A stretch of DNA of 15,765 nt, taken from NCBI GenBank assembly GCA_964461105.1, contig CAYWSY010000045.1, positions 1 through 15,765 of the forward strand, in the 5' to 3' direction. Made by a program: the position numbers and the translations under genes. Below are positions 8,389-14,920 of the stretch, piece by piece (position 1 is the first letter of the stretch; every line of letters starts with the position of its first letter). The notes below the pieces were generated by a model. It was not told the DNA's origin. It was given only the letters and a program-made list of their open reading frames with translations, and ran no database searches. Source of the DNA: JAGVMG01 sp964461105. Its GTDB lineage: Bacteria; Chlamydiota; Chlamydiia; Chlamydiales; Rhabdochlamydiaceae.

Positions 8389-9330
8389 TCAAATTTTTTT
8401 CTTGAGCTCATCAGCTAAAAGCGCATGAAAGAGCAGTCCGCGAGAACCTAATGCGGTAAACACCCAGCACCTCTCACTGAGAGGTTTAACAATTGGAAAA
8501 TAATGATCAGGGCGGATCACCCTTACCCCTGCCCGGCATCCAGTGATGTTCATGTGCTCAACCTCAGGGAAAAATCCCGCGATCTTTGGCAGAATCAATC
8601 CTCTTGCAGTATTAAAACAAGGCTCATCTGTCTTAAATCCTTTTTCATAAGTAGATCCAAGATGGTAGGTCCCAGGAGCCTCCCCAACAGCAATATATCC
8701 CTTTCCGATCAGACTCCGCTCTAATCGAACCCTTCCTTCGGGCGCCTCTGCAGACAGCACCTGGCCTTTTGTAAATTTTAGCTGTAATTCTTGACATTGC
8801 GAAAATTGAGTAACCCCAAAGCCCGCCGCAATCACAACCCGATCAAATTCAGATAAGGCATCAATTGTCTCAATCCGCTCGCGAACCAATATCCCTCCCC
8901 GGGACTCGATGAGCTTCCACAACCCCTCAAGATAAGGCTGGCAGTGAACTGTAATCCCGGAGCGAATCCAAAATGCCCCATTGCCAAGAGGCTCCACATC
9001 GCCATAATCAACGACATGTCTTTCAAGAGCTTCCCGTTGTTCGGGATGTTGGGCAATCCGCACAATCCCTTCATAGCGAGCAACAGGGGTACCCACGACC
9101 GCTTCGACTTGATCTAGTAGATCTCGCGTTGCTAGCATCCCTTCAGTTGCGCGCTCAGAGCGGCGCGCCTGCTCTCCAACATAAGGATGCATGAGCCCAG
9201 AGGCCACCCCTGATGCCCCTCCGCCAATCCCCTTTGGATCAAATACCGTAACCCGGCACTGTTTCATTTCAATCAGCTTCCATGCGCACGCAAGTCCGCT
9301 AAAGCCCGCTCCAATGACAGCAATGTTCAT
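8389..9330 (-). CDS. FAD-dependent oxidoreductase (DAO family)
   Basis: A 313-residue flavoprotein of the D-amino-acid oxidase/glycine oxidase fold. MNIAVIGAGFSGLACAW is the Rossmann start (GxGxxG at 7-12), followed by the acidic end of strand 2 (VTVFDP) and a GGASGVASGLMHPYVG segment. FDRVVIAAGFGV is the second FAD-contacting strand, and the C-terminal GSRGL (295-299) closes the FAD site. The ASG..SGLMHP and GSRGL wording also resembles the C-terminal oxidase half of MnmC, the tRNA wobble-uridine enzyme, so an amine-oxidase role on tRNA or an amino acid is possible. Chlamydial relatives are usually labelled D-amino acid dehydrogenase. ATG 9330 shares its A with the upstream TGA (TGATG), and GAAGG lies 10 bases upstream; the adjacent TTG is less likely. 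A 73-base gap to the next gene holds no clear signal. Confidence 0.85.
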   Translation of the reverse strand: MNIAVIGAGFSGLACAWKLIEMKQCRVTVFDPKGIGGGASGVASGLMHPYVGEQARRSERATEGMLATRDLLDQVEAVVGTPVARYEGIVRIAQHPEQREALERHVVDYGDVEPLGNGAFWIRSGITVHCQPYLEGLWKLIESRGGILVRERIETIDALSEFDRVVIAAGFGVTQFSQCQELQLKFTKGQVLSAEAPEGRVRLERSLIGKGYIAVGEAPGTYHLGSTYEKGFKTDEPCFNTARGLILPKIAGFFPEVEHMNITGCRAGVRVIRPDHYFPIVKPLSERCWVFTALGSRGLLFHALLADELKKKI

Positions 9331-10157
9331 CAAGCAGATTCCTTCTTAAGCTTGCGCTGCAACCAAACATAGCTTTCAGCGGAAAAATTAAAGAAAAACA
9401 CTACAGCCGGCGAAAGAAGAACACTGAAAGGAAGCATAATAAAAAATAACTGCACCACACTTGCAAATGCTCGCTCGGCCACAAAATAGCTTTTCCCTGT
9501 AAGAAAAGCTGCCAGCATCATAAAAGAGACCACAACAATCAATGGCAGCAAACCAAGAAAAAAAAGGACCACGCTTGAGAAAATGCTTTTCTTAAGTTTT
9601 TTAAAGAGCTCTGCAAACATCTCAAGCTGAGCGCTCGACTTTAAGGCCACAGCCGGAGTGAGAAAAAATAGCGACGTCACACTGAGCAGACTCAAAGCAA
9701 ACGAGCCCAAGAGGAGCAAAAAAGGCCCAAATGACAAGACCACTCCAAGGGCATCTCCAATCCCAGGAATCGCTTTAAACAAATAAAAAACACCAAGCAA
9801 CAGCCAAAGGAGAAAATAAGCCAAAATAAGAGGAAGGGAGAGATAAGCCACCTGAACCATTAAATCGAAAGACTGGCGAAAGGTACGACGATAGCTAAAT
9901 TCGAGTTGTTTAATCTCATGGTGATAAATGCGCGTTAGAACAATACCCGCCGTAATTAAAATCGCCGAACAAAAAAAGATGGGAAGGAATGCAAAGCTAT
10001 AGGCAAACCAATTTCCAACCCCTTTACCTAAAGCTCTGCAGAAAACAACAACAAGACCGCAGAGAATCAAAACAAGAGCTGTAAACAGTAATTTTTTGCG
10101 GGAAAAAGTAAATTGCAACGAGCGGTTAAACATCTGTTCGAGGTCATTCCAGGACAT
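9330..10157 (-). CDS. Six-helix integral membrane protein, function unknown
   Basis: A 275-residue polytopic inner-membrane protein that I do not recognise. Predicted hydrophobic helices lie at about 23-41, 52-75, 102-128, 136-165, 192-219 and 233-258. They are separated by a basic amphipathic loop (RIYHHEIKQLEFSYRRTFRQ, about 76-95) and a Lys-rich loop (FKKLKKS, about 185-191); the tail QRKLKKESA is also basic, which suggests cytoplasmic loops. No catalytic motif is visible. Start: a perfect AGGAGG seven bases upstream selects ATG 10157; an earlier in-frame ATG at 10193 would have the binding site inside the gene. It lies 42 bases after the porin gene with no terminator, and its TGA overlaps the oxidoreductase ATG, so it is likely cotranscribed with both. 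Confidence 0.8.
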   Translation of the reverse strand: MSWNDLEQMFNRSLQFTFSRKKLLFTALVLILCGLVVVFCRALGKGVGNWFAYSFAFLPIFFCSAILITAGIVLTRIYHHEIKQLEFSYRRTFRQSFDLMVQVAYLSLPLILAYFLLWLLLGVFYLFKAIPGIGDALGVVLSFGPFLLLLGSFALSLLSVTSLFFLTPAVALKSSAQLEMFAELFKKLKKSIFSSVVLFFLGLLPLIVVVSFMMLAAFLTGKSYFVAERAFASVVQLFFIMLPFSVLLSPAVVFFFNFSAESYVWLQRKLKKESA

Positions 10158-10164
10158 AGGGCAG

Positions 10165-10170
10165 CCTCCT
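10165..10170 (-). promoter_or_regulatory. Consensus ribosome binding site fixing the membrane-protein start
   Basis: AGGAGG on the - strand, seven bases before the ATG at 10157. It moves the start 12 codons downstream of the longest open frame. Confidence 0.8.
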
Positions 10171-10199
10171 TTTACATCAGAAGAATACCCCACCCCCTT

Positions 10200-11204
10200 T
10201 TAGAAATCAAATCTCATCCCAAAGGTTAACCCTTGAAATCCCAAATCTCCATCATTGCGTGACCACGGCCCCGGATTGTCATGGTTGACAAAACGAACCA
10301 GCCGGTTCTGATCAAAAAAGACATTAAACTCCCAGCCAAACTTAAAGCCGAAATGGTATCGATCCTGATGGAACAGATAATCCCATTGAATCCCGAGCGC
10401 AATCTCAGCTGTTGGAACCACATTATTCTGAGTGTCCTTCAAATTCACAAATGCCGTATGCGCTTTCTTAAAATGCTCATTTTGGTGAGAGCTTAAATGA
10501 GAAGAGAGCAATGATGCCGCCCCGTTCCCATAAACACTAAATCCCCTTCCAAGTCCCCATAACGAATCCACTCCCATCCGCAAGCCAACTGCCCACAGAT
10601 TCGAATCCAAGTGGTTGTGATATGTATCCCCAGCAGCTGCAGTTCCCCCCTTATAGCCAAACGAAACATTCTGATCGATGACAAGTCCTCTCACCCCGAT
10701 AAATGGGCGGAGCGTTAGCCAAGAACCCACCCCACAGGTCCTTCCCAGCTCCAAGTCCCCAATATTGACATTGGTATCCACATGGGCTTTTGCAGAAGTT
10801 GCATAGCCTGAACTGCCTGCCATCCAGGACGGGAAAAATGTTTGATGGACATGTCTTGCCGCCTCTGCATGAACATAGGTATACTGAGTATACAAGTCCC
10901 ACTGATCGTGCTTCGGCAGCTTAATCCCCACCCCTAATCGTCCTCCCCAATTCCATTGAAAATGGGGGCTCTGCACATGGCCATGATCAATCCGTGTTGT
11001 GCTATCGCTTGTCGTCCCAAAGCTCAAATCATCCTCATATGCCTTCCAATAGAGAACCTCGGCATCGATCCATAGGTGATTATCACCCTGTACATTGTTT
11101 GGATTGAACATCTTTGAGGAAGGCTGCTGGGGGAGCTCCGCGTTGAGCACTTGAGCAGTTGCAAGCGTCAATGCCACCGCCAGAAGATTGGTCTTTTTAT
11201 TCAT
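10200..11204 (-). CDS. MOMP-like pore-forming outer-membrane protein (Lpg1974/SnMOMP-type)
   Basis: A 334-residue outer-membrane beta-barrel. Residues 1-22 are a signal peptide (LLAVALTLATAQVLNA). The mature start is followed by the family signature LWIDAEVLYWKAYEDDLSFG, then alternating amphipathic strands rich in aromatic residues (WNWGGRLGVGI, WDLYTQYTYVHAEAA, WLTLRPFIGVRG, NLWAVGLRMG), and a C-terminal strand ending LTFGMRFDF, with the terminal Phe recognised by the BAM machinery. Proteins of this Legionella major-outer-membrane-protein-like family are expanded in Simkania and relatives, where they replace classical MOMP. Only one cysteine is present, so disulfide cross-linking as in chlamydial MOMP is unlikely. 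ATG 11204 is preferred (GGAGG three bases upstream, short spacing) over an in-frame TTG at 11216. A promoter lies just upstream; it heads the leftward gene run. Confidence 0.88.
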   Translation of the reverse strand: MNKKTNLLAVALTLATAQVLNAELPQQPSSKMFNPNNVQGDNHLWIDAEVLYWKAYEDDLSFGTTSDSTTRIDHGHVQSPHFQWNWGGRLGVGIKLPKHDQWDLYTQYTYVHAEAARHVHQTFFPSWMAGSSGYATSAKAHVDTNVNIGDLELGRTCGVGSWLTLRPFIGVRGLVIDQNVSFGYKGGTAAAGDTYHNHLDSNLWAVGLRMGVDSLWGLGRGFSVYGNGAASLLSSHLSSHQNEHFKKAHTAFVNLKDTQNNVVPTAEIALGIQWDYLFHQDRYHFGFKFGWEFNVFFDQNRLVRFVNHDNPGPWSRNDGDLGFQGLTFGMRFDF

Positions 11205-11236
11205 AACCCTCCACAAAATAAATTAACAACAAATTA

Positions 11237-11246
11237 AAAGCGCTTT
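11237..11246. promoter_or_regulatory. Perfect palindrome at the predicted transcript start of the porin gene
   Basis: AAAGCGCTTT is a 10-bp perfect palindrome, with TTAAAAGCGCTTTAA around it. It falls at about +1 of the promoter predicted at 11253-11281, a position suited to an operator. No regulator binding it can be named. Confidence 0.3.
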
Positions 11247-11252
11247 AACTTA

Positions 11253-11281
11253 AAATTAATTACAATTAACTTGTTTGTCAA
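11253..11281 (-). promoter_or_regulatory. Predicted sigma-70-type promoter of the porin gene
   Basis: On the - strand, a consensus -35 TTGACA (11281-11276) is followed by a 17-base spacer and a weak -10 TAATTT (11258-11253). The leader to ATG 11204 would be about 42 bases and very AT-rich. Confidence 0.5.
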
Positions 11282-11305
11282 CAACTTATTTTTATTTTAA
11301 AAAGC

Positions 11306-11366
11306 AAAAAAACCACATCTCAAAGCAATTCCAACACTTAAAATTGTTTTGAGATGTGGTTTTTTT
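11306..11366 (-). terminator. Strong intrinsic terminator after gltA
   Basis: An inverted repeat with 25-base arms (11306-11330 and 11342-11366), one mismatched pair, and an 11-base loop. The arms run from A7 through CCACATCTCAAA to CAATT, so the - strand transcript ends its stem with GG followed by a run of seven U. The right arm overlaps the gltA stop codon. It separates the mdh-gltA unit from the porin promoter. Because the arms carry A and T tracts at both ends it would work in either direction. Confidence 0.88.
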
Positions 11367-12522
11367 ATCTTGCTTTGTAGAGATACTTAGGCCGCACGAT
11401 CGGGGTTCCTTTCCCGCCTCTAGCTTCAAGTCGCTCATAGACGATCTGCATTGCGATCCCAACCGTGCGTGAAAGTCCAAATAAAACGGTGTAGTACTCA
11501 GGATAGCTAAAACCTGCAGCTGTCAACATCGTACCAGAGATCGCATCGACATTGGGATGGGGATCAGAGATCTTTGGATTCTCAGCGAGCACCTTCGAGC
11601 CTTCTGTTCTAAGAAGCAATGCAATCTTGACAAGCGGATGGTCGGAATAGTGCTTTTTACAAAATTCGTATTGGACCGTGGCCCTTGGGTCCTCCACTCG
11701 GAGGACCGCATGGCCAAATCCAAACACAAGCTGATTTGTTGCAAGACGATCGCGGATGAGTTTTTCCACCTGAGCGCCTGTCGCATCCTCCCCCACCTCC
11801 TCTAAGACCTCTAGCACAAAATGGAGGCAATCTTGATTCGCTTTTCCATGGCGGGGCCCTGCAAGAGCGCACATAGAAGACGCAATTGAGCCATACATAT
11901 CTTCCAAGCCGGAAGCTACCGCTTTACCCACAAATGTCGAGAGATTCCCTCCCCCGTGATCGTAATGTAGGATGTTAAAGAGCTTCATTGCGGGGATCAA
12001 CTCCGCTTGATTAGCCTGAGGAACACGCAGCATATGGCAAAAATTCTCCATGTACCCCAAATCAATCCGAGGAACAGGCGTTTCCCCCCAACCCGCATGG
12101 TGATTGATGACACAAGCAACAAGGTGGGGAATTTTGGCAATCAGGTTCAAACAATCTTCGCGATAATCCCCTTGAGATTCATGCATCCCCAAAATGAGCA
12201 ATGCAGCACAAAACAGTTTCATCGGGTGCCCTTTACGCGGCAAATCGTAAATCGCTTTAACAACATTCGGATGGCACTCAGACCGATCGGCAATCAACTC
12301 AGCAAACGCTAGGACCTCTTCCGAAGAGGCCTTCTTTCCTGTATAGAGAAGATGGATGACATTGATCGGTTCCCAATGGCTAAGTTCGGGAATCGGCGTG
12401 CCGATATAAAAGAGCCCTTTTTCCGGATCAACATGGGAAGTTGTGCAGTAACCTACAGGAAAGCCGCGCAGTCCCGTTTCAAGCTTATCCCGAGTAATCT
12501 GAAACAGTATCTCATCCGACAT
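11365..12522 (-). CDS. gltA: Citrate synthase, eukaryotic (mitochondrial) type
   Basis: Condenses oxaloacetate and acetyl-CoA to citrate, the entry step of the TCA cycle. Catalytic residues are all visible: His225 in GPRHGKANQ, His271 in GFGHAVLRVEDPRA and Asp326 in NVDAISG. Substrate-binding arginines are Arg280 (DPR), Arg352 (FGLSR) and Arg377 (VRPK). The His-His-Asp spacing of 46 and 55 equals that of pig mitochondrial enzyme (274, 320, 375) and differs from E. coli (264, 305, 362). The wording also follows the eukaryotic enzyme: GHAVLR rather than GHRVY, and EYYTVLFGLSR. At 385 residues it lacks any transit peptide and is full-length for a mature enzyme. It starts 12 bases after the mdh stop and ends in its terminator, so the two TCA genes are cotranscribed. 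Pathogenic Chlamydiaceae lack citrate synthase. Confidence 0.95.
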   Translation of the reverse strand: MSDEILFQITRDKLETGLRGFPVGYCTTSHVDPEKGLFYIGTPIPELSHWEPINVIHLLYTGKKASSEEVLAFAELIADRSECHPNVVKAIYDLPRKGHPMKLFCAALLILGMHESQGDYREDCLNLIAKIPHLVACVINHHAGWGETPVPRIDLGYMENFCHMLRVPQANQAELIPAMKLFNILHYDHGGGNLSTFVGKAVASGLEDMYGSIASSMCALAGPRHGKANQDCLHFVLEVLEEVGEDATGAQVEKLIRDRLATNQLVFGFGHAVLRVEDPRATVQYEFCKKHYSDHPLVKIALLLRTEGSKVLAENPKISDPHPNVDAISGTMLTAAGFSYPEYYTVLFGLSRTVGIAMQIVYERLEARGGKGTPIVRPKYLYKAR

Positions 12523-12534
12523 AAACTACATTCC

Positions 12535-13524
12535 CTATAAAAGGTCTGAAATTAGACTACGTTCCTCTAACAGTTCTTTCTCTGTAAGGCGAACTTTCTC
12601 TTCAATATATGGATCCCAAGAGACGTTAGAAACAATCTCAACCTTCCCATTTCCAAGAGATCTGCAGGGAAAAGAAAAGATCAATCCTTCAGCAATCCCA
12701 TAAGAATTGCCATCAGAAATCAGTCCAACAGAAAACCACTCCCCTTGAGGTGTGGGCAACATCAGTGAACGGATCGAATCGATCGCAGCGTTAGCAGCGG
12801 AAGCTGCAGAGGATTTACCACGAGCAGCGATCACCGCAGCCCCCCGCTTTTGCACAAGCGGAATCCACTCCTCTTCACACCAAAAGCGGTCGCCAATCGT
12901 TTCAAGAGCAGGCTTGCCTCTAATTTTAGCATTCACAAAATCGGGCACTTGGGTAGCAGAGTGATTCCCCCAAACGCACACATGGGATACATCTGTAATG
13001 AACACTCCAGCTTTTCGAGCAAGCATCGATGCCGCCCGATTTTGATCCAAGCGCATCATCGCAAAAAACCGATTGCGCGGAATTTTTGGAGCGTGATGCA
13101 TTGCTATCAGCGCATTCGTGTTACAAGGATTTCCTACGACAAAAACCAGCACATCGGATGCTGCGACATCATTGAGAGCCTTGCCCTGTTCGATAAAAAT
13201 CTTTCCATTTTCAGCTAGTAAATCCTTTCGCTCCATGCCAGGGCCACGCGGTTTTGAGCCAATCAATAGAGCAAGGTTTACCCCCTTAAAGACTTCTCTC
13301 GGATCTGAGCCGATATGAATTTCTTTAAGGAGAGGAAAAGCACAATCCTCAAGTTCCATCACGACCCCTTTTAATGCCTCGAGAGAAGAGGCAAGCTCCA
13401 AGATATGGAGAGCAACAGGCTGATCCATCCCAAGCATCTCCCCTGATGCGATCCGAAACAGGATACTATAGGCAATCTGACCCGCCCCGCCTGTAACAGC
13501 GATCCTCTTCAAAGGTTTTGACAT
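12535..13524 (-). CDS. mdh: Malate dehydrogenase (NAD-dependent, cytosolic-type)
   Basis: Interconverts malate and oxaloacetate. A full-length 329-residue enzyme of the cytosolic/type-2 MDH group, the kind Chlamydia carries as mdhC. The NAD-binding loop is TGGAGQIAYS (11-20), with HILELASS at the end of the second strand. Substrate-binding arginines lie in GSKPRGPGMERKDLL (Arg93, Arg99). VGNPCNTNALI is at 130-140. RLDQNRA (158-164) supplies the relay Asp160, where the family more often has RLDHNRA, and the catalytic His188 is in WGNHSATQVPD. Start ATG 13524 has GAGGA about five bases upstream and a near-consensus promoter at 13558-13587. The product oxaloacetate is the substrate of the gltA product encoded 12 bases downstream, giving a two-gene TCA operon. 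Confidence 0.96.
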   Translation of the reverse strand: MSKPLKRIAVTGGAGQIAYSILFRIASGEMLGMDQPVALHILELASSLEALKGVVMELEDCAFPLLKEIHIGSDPREVFKGVNLALLIGSKPRGPGMERKDLLAENGKIFIEQGKALNDVAASDVLVFVVGNPCNTNALIAMHHAPKIPRNRFFAMMRLDQNRAASMLARKAGVFITDVSHVCVWGNHSATQVPDFVNAKIRGKPALETIGDRFWCEEEWIPLVQKRGAAVIAARGKSSAASAANAAIDSIRSLMLPTPQGEWFSVGLISDGNSYGIAEGLIFSFPCRSLGNGKVEIVSNVSWDPYIEEKVRLTEKELLEERSLISDLL

Positions 13525-13557
13525 GAAATCCTCAACACAGCTTTATATATTAACTTT

Positions 13558-13587
13558 ATTATACACAGTTGATAAAATAATATTCAA
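13558..13587 (-). promoter_or_regulatory. Predicted promoter of the mdh-gltA operon
   Basis: On the - strand a perfect -10 TATAAT (13563-13558) lies 18 bases after TTGAAT (13587-13582). The leader to ATG 13524 would be about 27 bases. The surrounding 13525-13761 gap is strongly AT-rich and also carries the divergent permease promoter. Confidence 0.65.
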
Positions 13588-13698
13588 CAAAGCATTGTAA
13601 ATTACAAATCAACAAGTTATCAAATAAACAAAATTAACAGCTTACGATCTTATTAAATAATTTTAACTAAGAAATTTTATGCAAATTAGAACCCTTTG

Positions 13699-13728
13699 TT
13701 GACCAAATGCCCCGAATCTTGATATCAT
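13699..13728 (+). promoter_or_regulatory. Predicted promoter of the EamA permease gene
   Basis: TTGACC (13699-13704), an 18-base spacer, then TATCAT (13723-13728), each five of six consensus bases. The leader to ATG 13762 would be about 27 bases. It is divergent from the mdh promoter about 110 bases away. Confidence 0.6.
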
Positions 13729-13761
13729 TCGCCATCATTAACTTAAAAAAAGCGACTTCCC

Positions 13762-14727
13762 ATGTCCATCTTGCTCGTCATCCTTATGTATGCTACTTGG
13801 TCTAGCGTCTTTTCAGTTGGTAAACTTGCGATGGAATACGCCCCCCCTCTTTTTCTAACTGGGGCACGCATGACAATGGCGGGCCTCATCCTTCTTGGCT
13901 TCATCGCACTGACCAAACGCGCCAGCTTTAAGCTCTCCCTCAAACAGCTCGCATCCATTAGTCTGCTAGCCCTTTTCTGTATCTATCTGACCAACGCACT
14001 GGAATTCTGGGGCTTGCAATATTTAAGCGCTGCAAAGACCTGCTTTATCTACAGTTTATCTCCTTTCTTTGCAGCCCTGTTCTCCTATCTTCATTTTGGA
14101 GAAAAGATGAACAAGCTGAAATGGATTGGCTTGATGATTGGATTTGTCGGCTTTATGCCGGTTTTGCTGACTCAGACAGGGACAGAAGATCTTTTGAATG
14201 CGTTTAGTTTTTTTTCTTGGCCAACCCTTGCAATCATGGGTGCAGCCCTTTTTTCCGTCTATGGATGGGTTTTACTAAGACTCATGGTTAAAGACCAAGC
14301 GCTCTCTCCTTTGATGGCAAATGGCTCAAGCATGCTCCTCGGTGGAATCTTTGCATTTGTCCACTCGTTCTTCGTTGAATCCTGGACACCGATTCCAGTC
14401 GCTTCAATCAACATTGCTCCCATGCTAAAATGGACACTGGTCATGACCCTTCTTTATAACATTGTCTGCTATAACCTCTATGGTGCAATGCTCAAGCGCT
14501 TCACAGCGACATTCCTCTCATTTGTAGGCCTTCTCAGCCCAATCTTTGCCTCTTTAAATGGATGGCTGTTCCTTGGAGAGCCGCTCTCTCCAACAATCCT
14601 TCTATCCACTGGGATCGTTTCTCTGGGGCTATGGATTGTTTACAGAGCTGAGCTAAAGCAGGGCTATATTGTCTCTTCAAAGGCTCAAGGAGCTGCTCCA
14701 TCTACAGATGCATCAAAAACCGCTTAG
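13762..14727 (+). CDS. EamA/DMT-superfamily permease
   Basis: A 321-residue inner-membrane transporter with two EamA repeats, each of five helices. The first repeat begins with the family-typical TWSSVFSVGKLAMEYAPP, continues through NALEFWGLQYLSAAKTCFIY and SPFFAALFSYLHFGEKM, and ends at KWIGLMIGFVGFMPVLL. The second starts near SWPTLAIMGAALFSVYGW and ends with FVGLLSPIFASLNGWLFLGE and IVSLGLWIVYRAEL. The conserved GE after helices 4 and 9 is present in both repeats. A hydrophilic 25-residue tail follows. Substrates in this superfamily range over amino acids, purines and S-adenosylmethionine, and intracellular bacteria including Chlamydia and Rickettsia use EamA proteins for S-adenosylmethionine uptake, but nothing here fixes the substrate. 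No good ribosome binding site precedes the ATG. Monocistronic by context; ends 28 bases before a large palindrome. Confidence 0.9.
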   Translation: MSILLVILMYATWSSVFSVGKLAMEYAPPLFLTGARMTMAGLILLGFIALTKRASFKLSLKQLASISLLALFCIYLTNALEFWGLQYLSAAKTCFIYSLSPFFAALFSYLHFGEKMNKLKWIGLMIGFVGFMPVLLTQTGTEDLLNAFSFFSWPTLAIMGAALFSVYGWVLLRLMVKDQALSPLMANGSSMLLGGIFAFVHSFFVESWTPIPVASINIAPMLKWTLVMTLLYNIVCYNLYGAMLKRFTATFLSFVGLLSPIFASLNGWLFLGEPLSPTILLSTGIVSLGLWIVYRAELKQGYIVSSKAQGAAPSTDASKTA

Positions 14728-14746
14728 GAAAACTTAGGTGTTTTCC
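14727..14746. other. Small hairpin at the permease stop codon
   Basis: GGAAAAC (14727-14733) pairs with GTTTTCC (14740-14746) around a six-base loop; the first G is the last base of the TAG stop. No U tract follows, so it is not a standard terminator, though it may help stop transcription together with the palindrome that follows. Confidence 0.35.
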
Positions 14747-14755
14747 CATTCAGGT

Positions 14756-14920
14756 TAGTAGTCTTTAAACAAAGTTCTTGGCATTATTTTTAGCTTGAAA
14801 GCCCCGGGGTTGAACGATCGTAAAGTTAGCTGTGTTGGCCAACACAGCGGCCTTTACGATCGCTCAACCGCGGGGCTTTGAAGCAAAAATAATTACAAGA
14901 ACTTTGTTTAAAGACTACTA
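14756..14920. repeat. 165-bp near-perfect palindrome between convergent genes
   Basis: Two arms of 83 and 82 bases meet with no loop at 14838/14839 (centre TGTGTTGGCCAACACA). Paired blocks from the outside are 25, 9, 4, 9, 6, 11 and 10 bp, 74 of 82 pairs, interrupted by two mismatches, a single extra A (14792), three single mismatches or near-singles and one 3-base mismatch. The outermost 25 bp are perfect. The inner part is GC-rich (CCCCGGGG, CGATCG twice, CCGCGG) in an otherwise AT-rich gap. TA ends each arm, and the right end supplies the TAG stop of the small membrane-protein gene. It fills the gap between two convergent genes; it may be a miniature inverted-repeat element or a bidirectional transcription barrier. 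No U tract follows it. Confidence 0.9.

Noticed and set aside
8347..8406. A 19-codon + strand frame in the gap between the oxidoreductase and the PhnP-like gene
   Set aside because: Too short, no ribosome binding site, and it runs into the end of a real gene on the opposite strand.
10158..10193. Longer N terminus for the six-helix membrane protein (ATG 10193)
   Set aside because: It would put a perfect AGGAGG inside the coding sequence and overlap the region right after the porin stop without its own binding site.
12850..13218. A + strand open frame of 122 codons
   Set aside because: It is antisense to malate dehydrogenase motifs that are clearly real, and its composition is typical of a shadow frame.
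13525..13761. The AT-rich gap between mdh and the permease as a replication origin
   Set aside because: It is AT-rich and lies between divergent genes, but I see no cluster of DnaA-box-like 9-mers and no origin-associated genes; two promoters explain it well enough.
14756..14920. The palindrome as an ordinary rho-independent terminator
   Set aside because: The stem is about 80 bp with no U tract after either arm; termination may still be an effect but it is not the standard signal.
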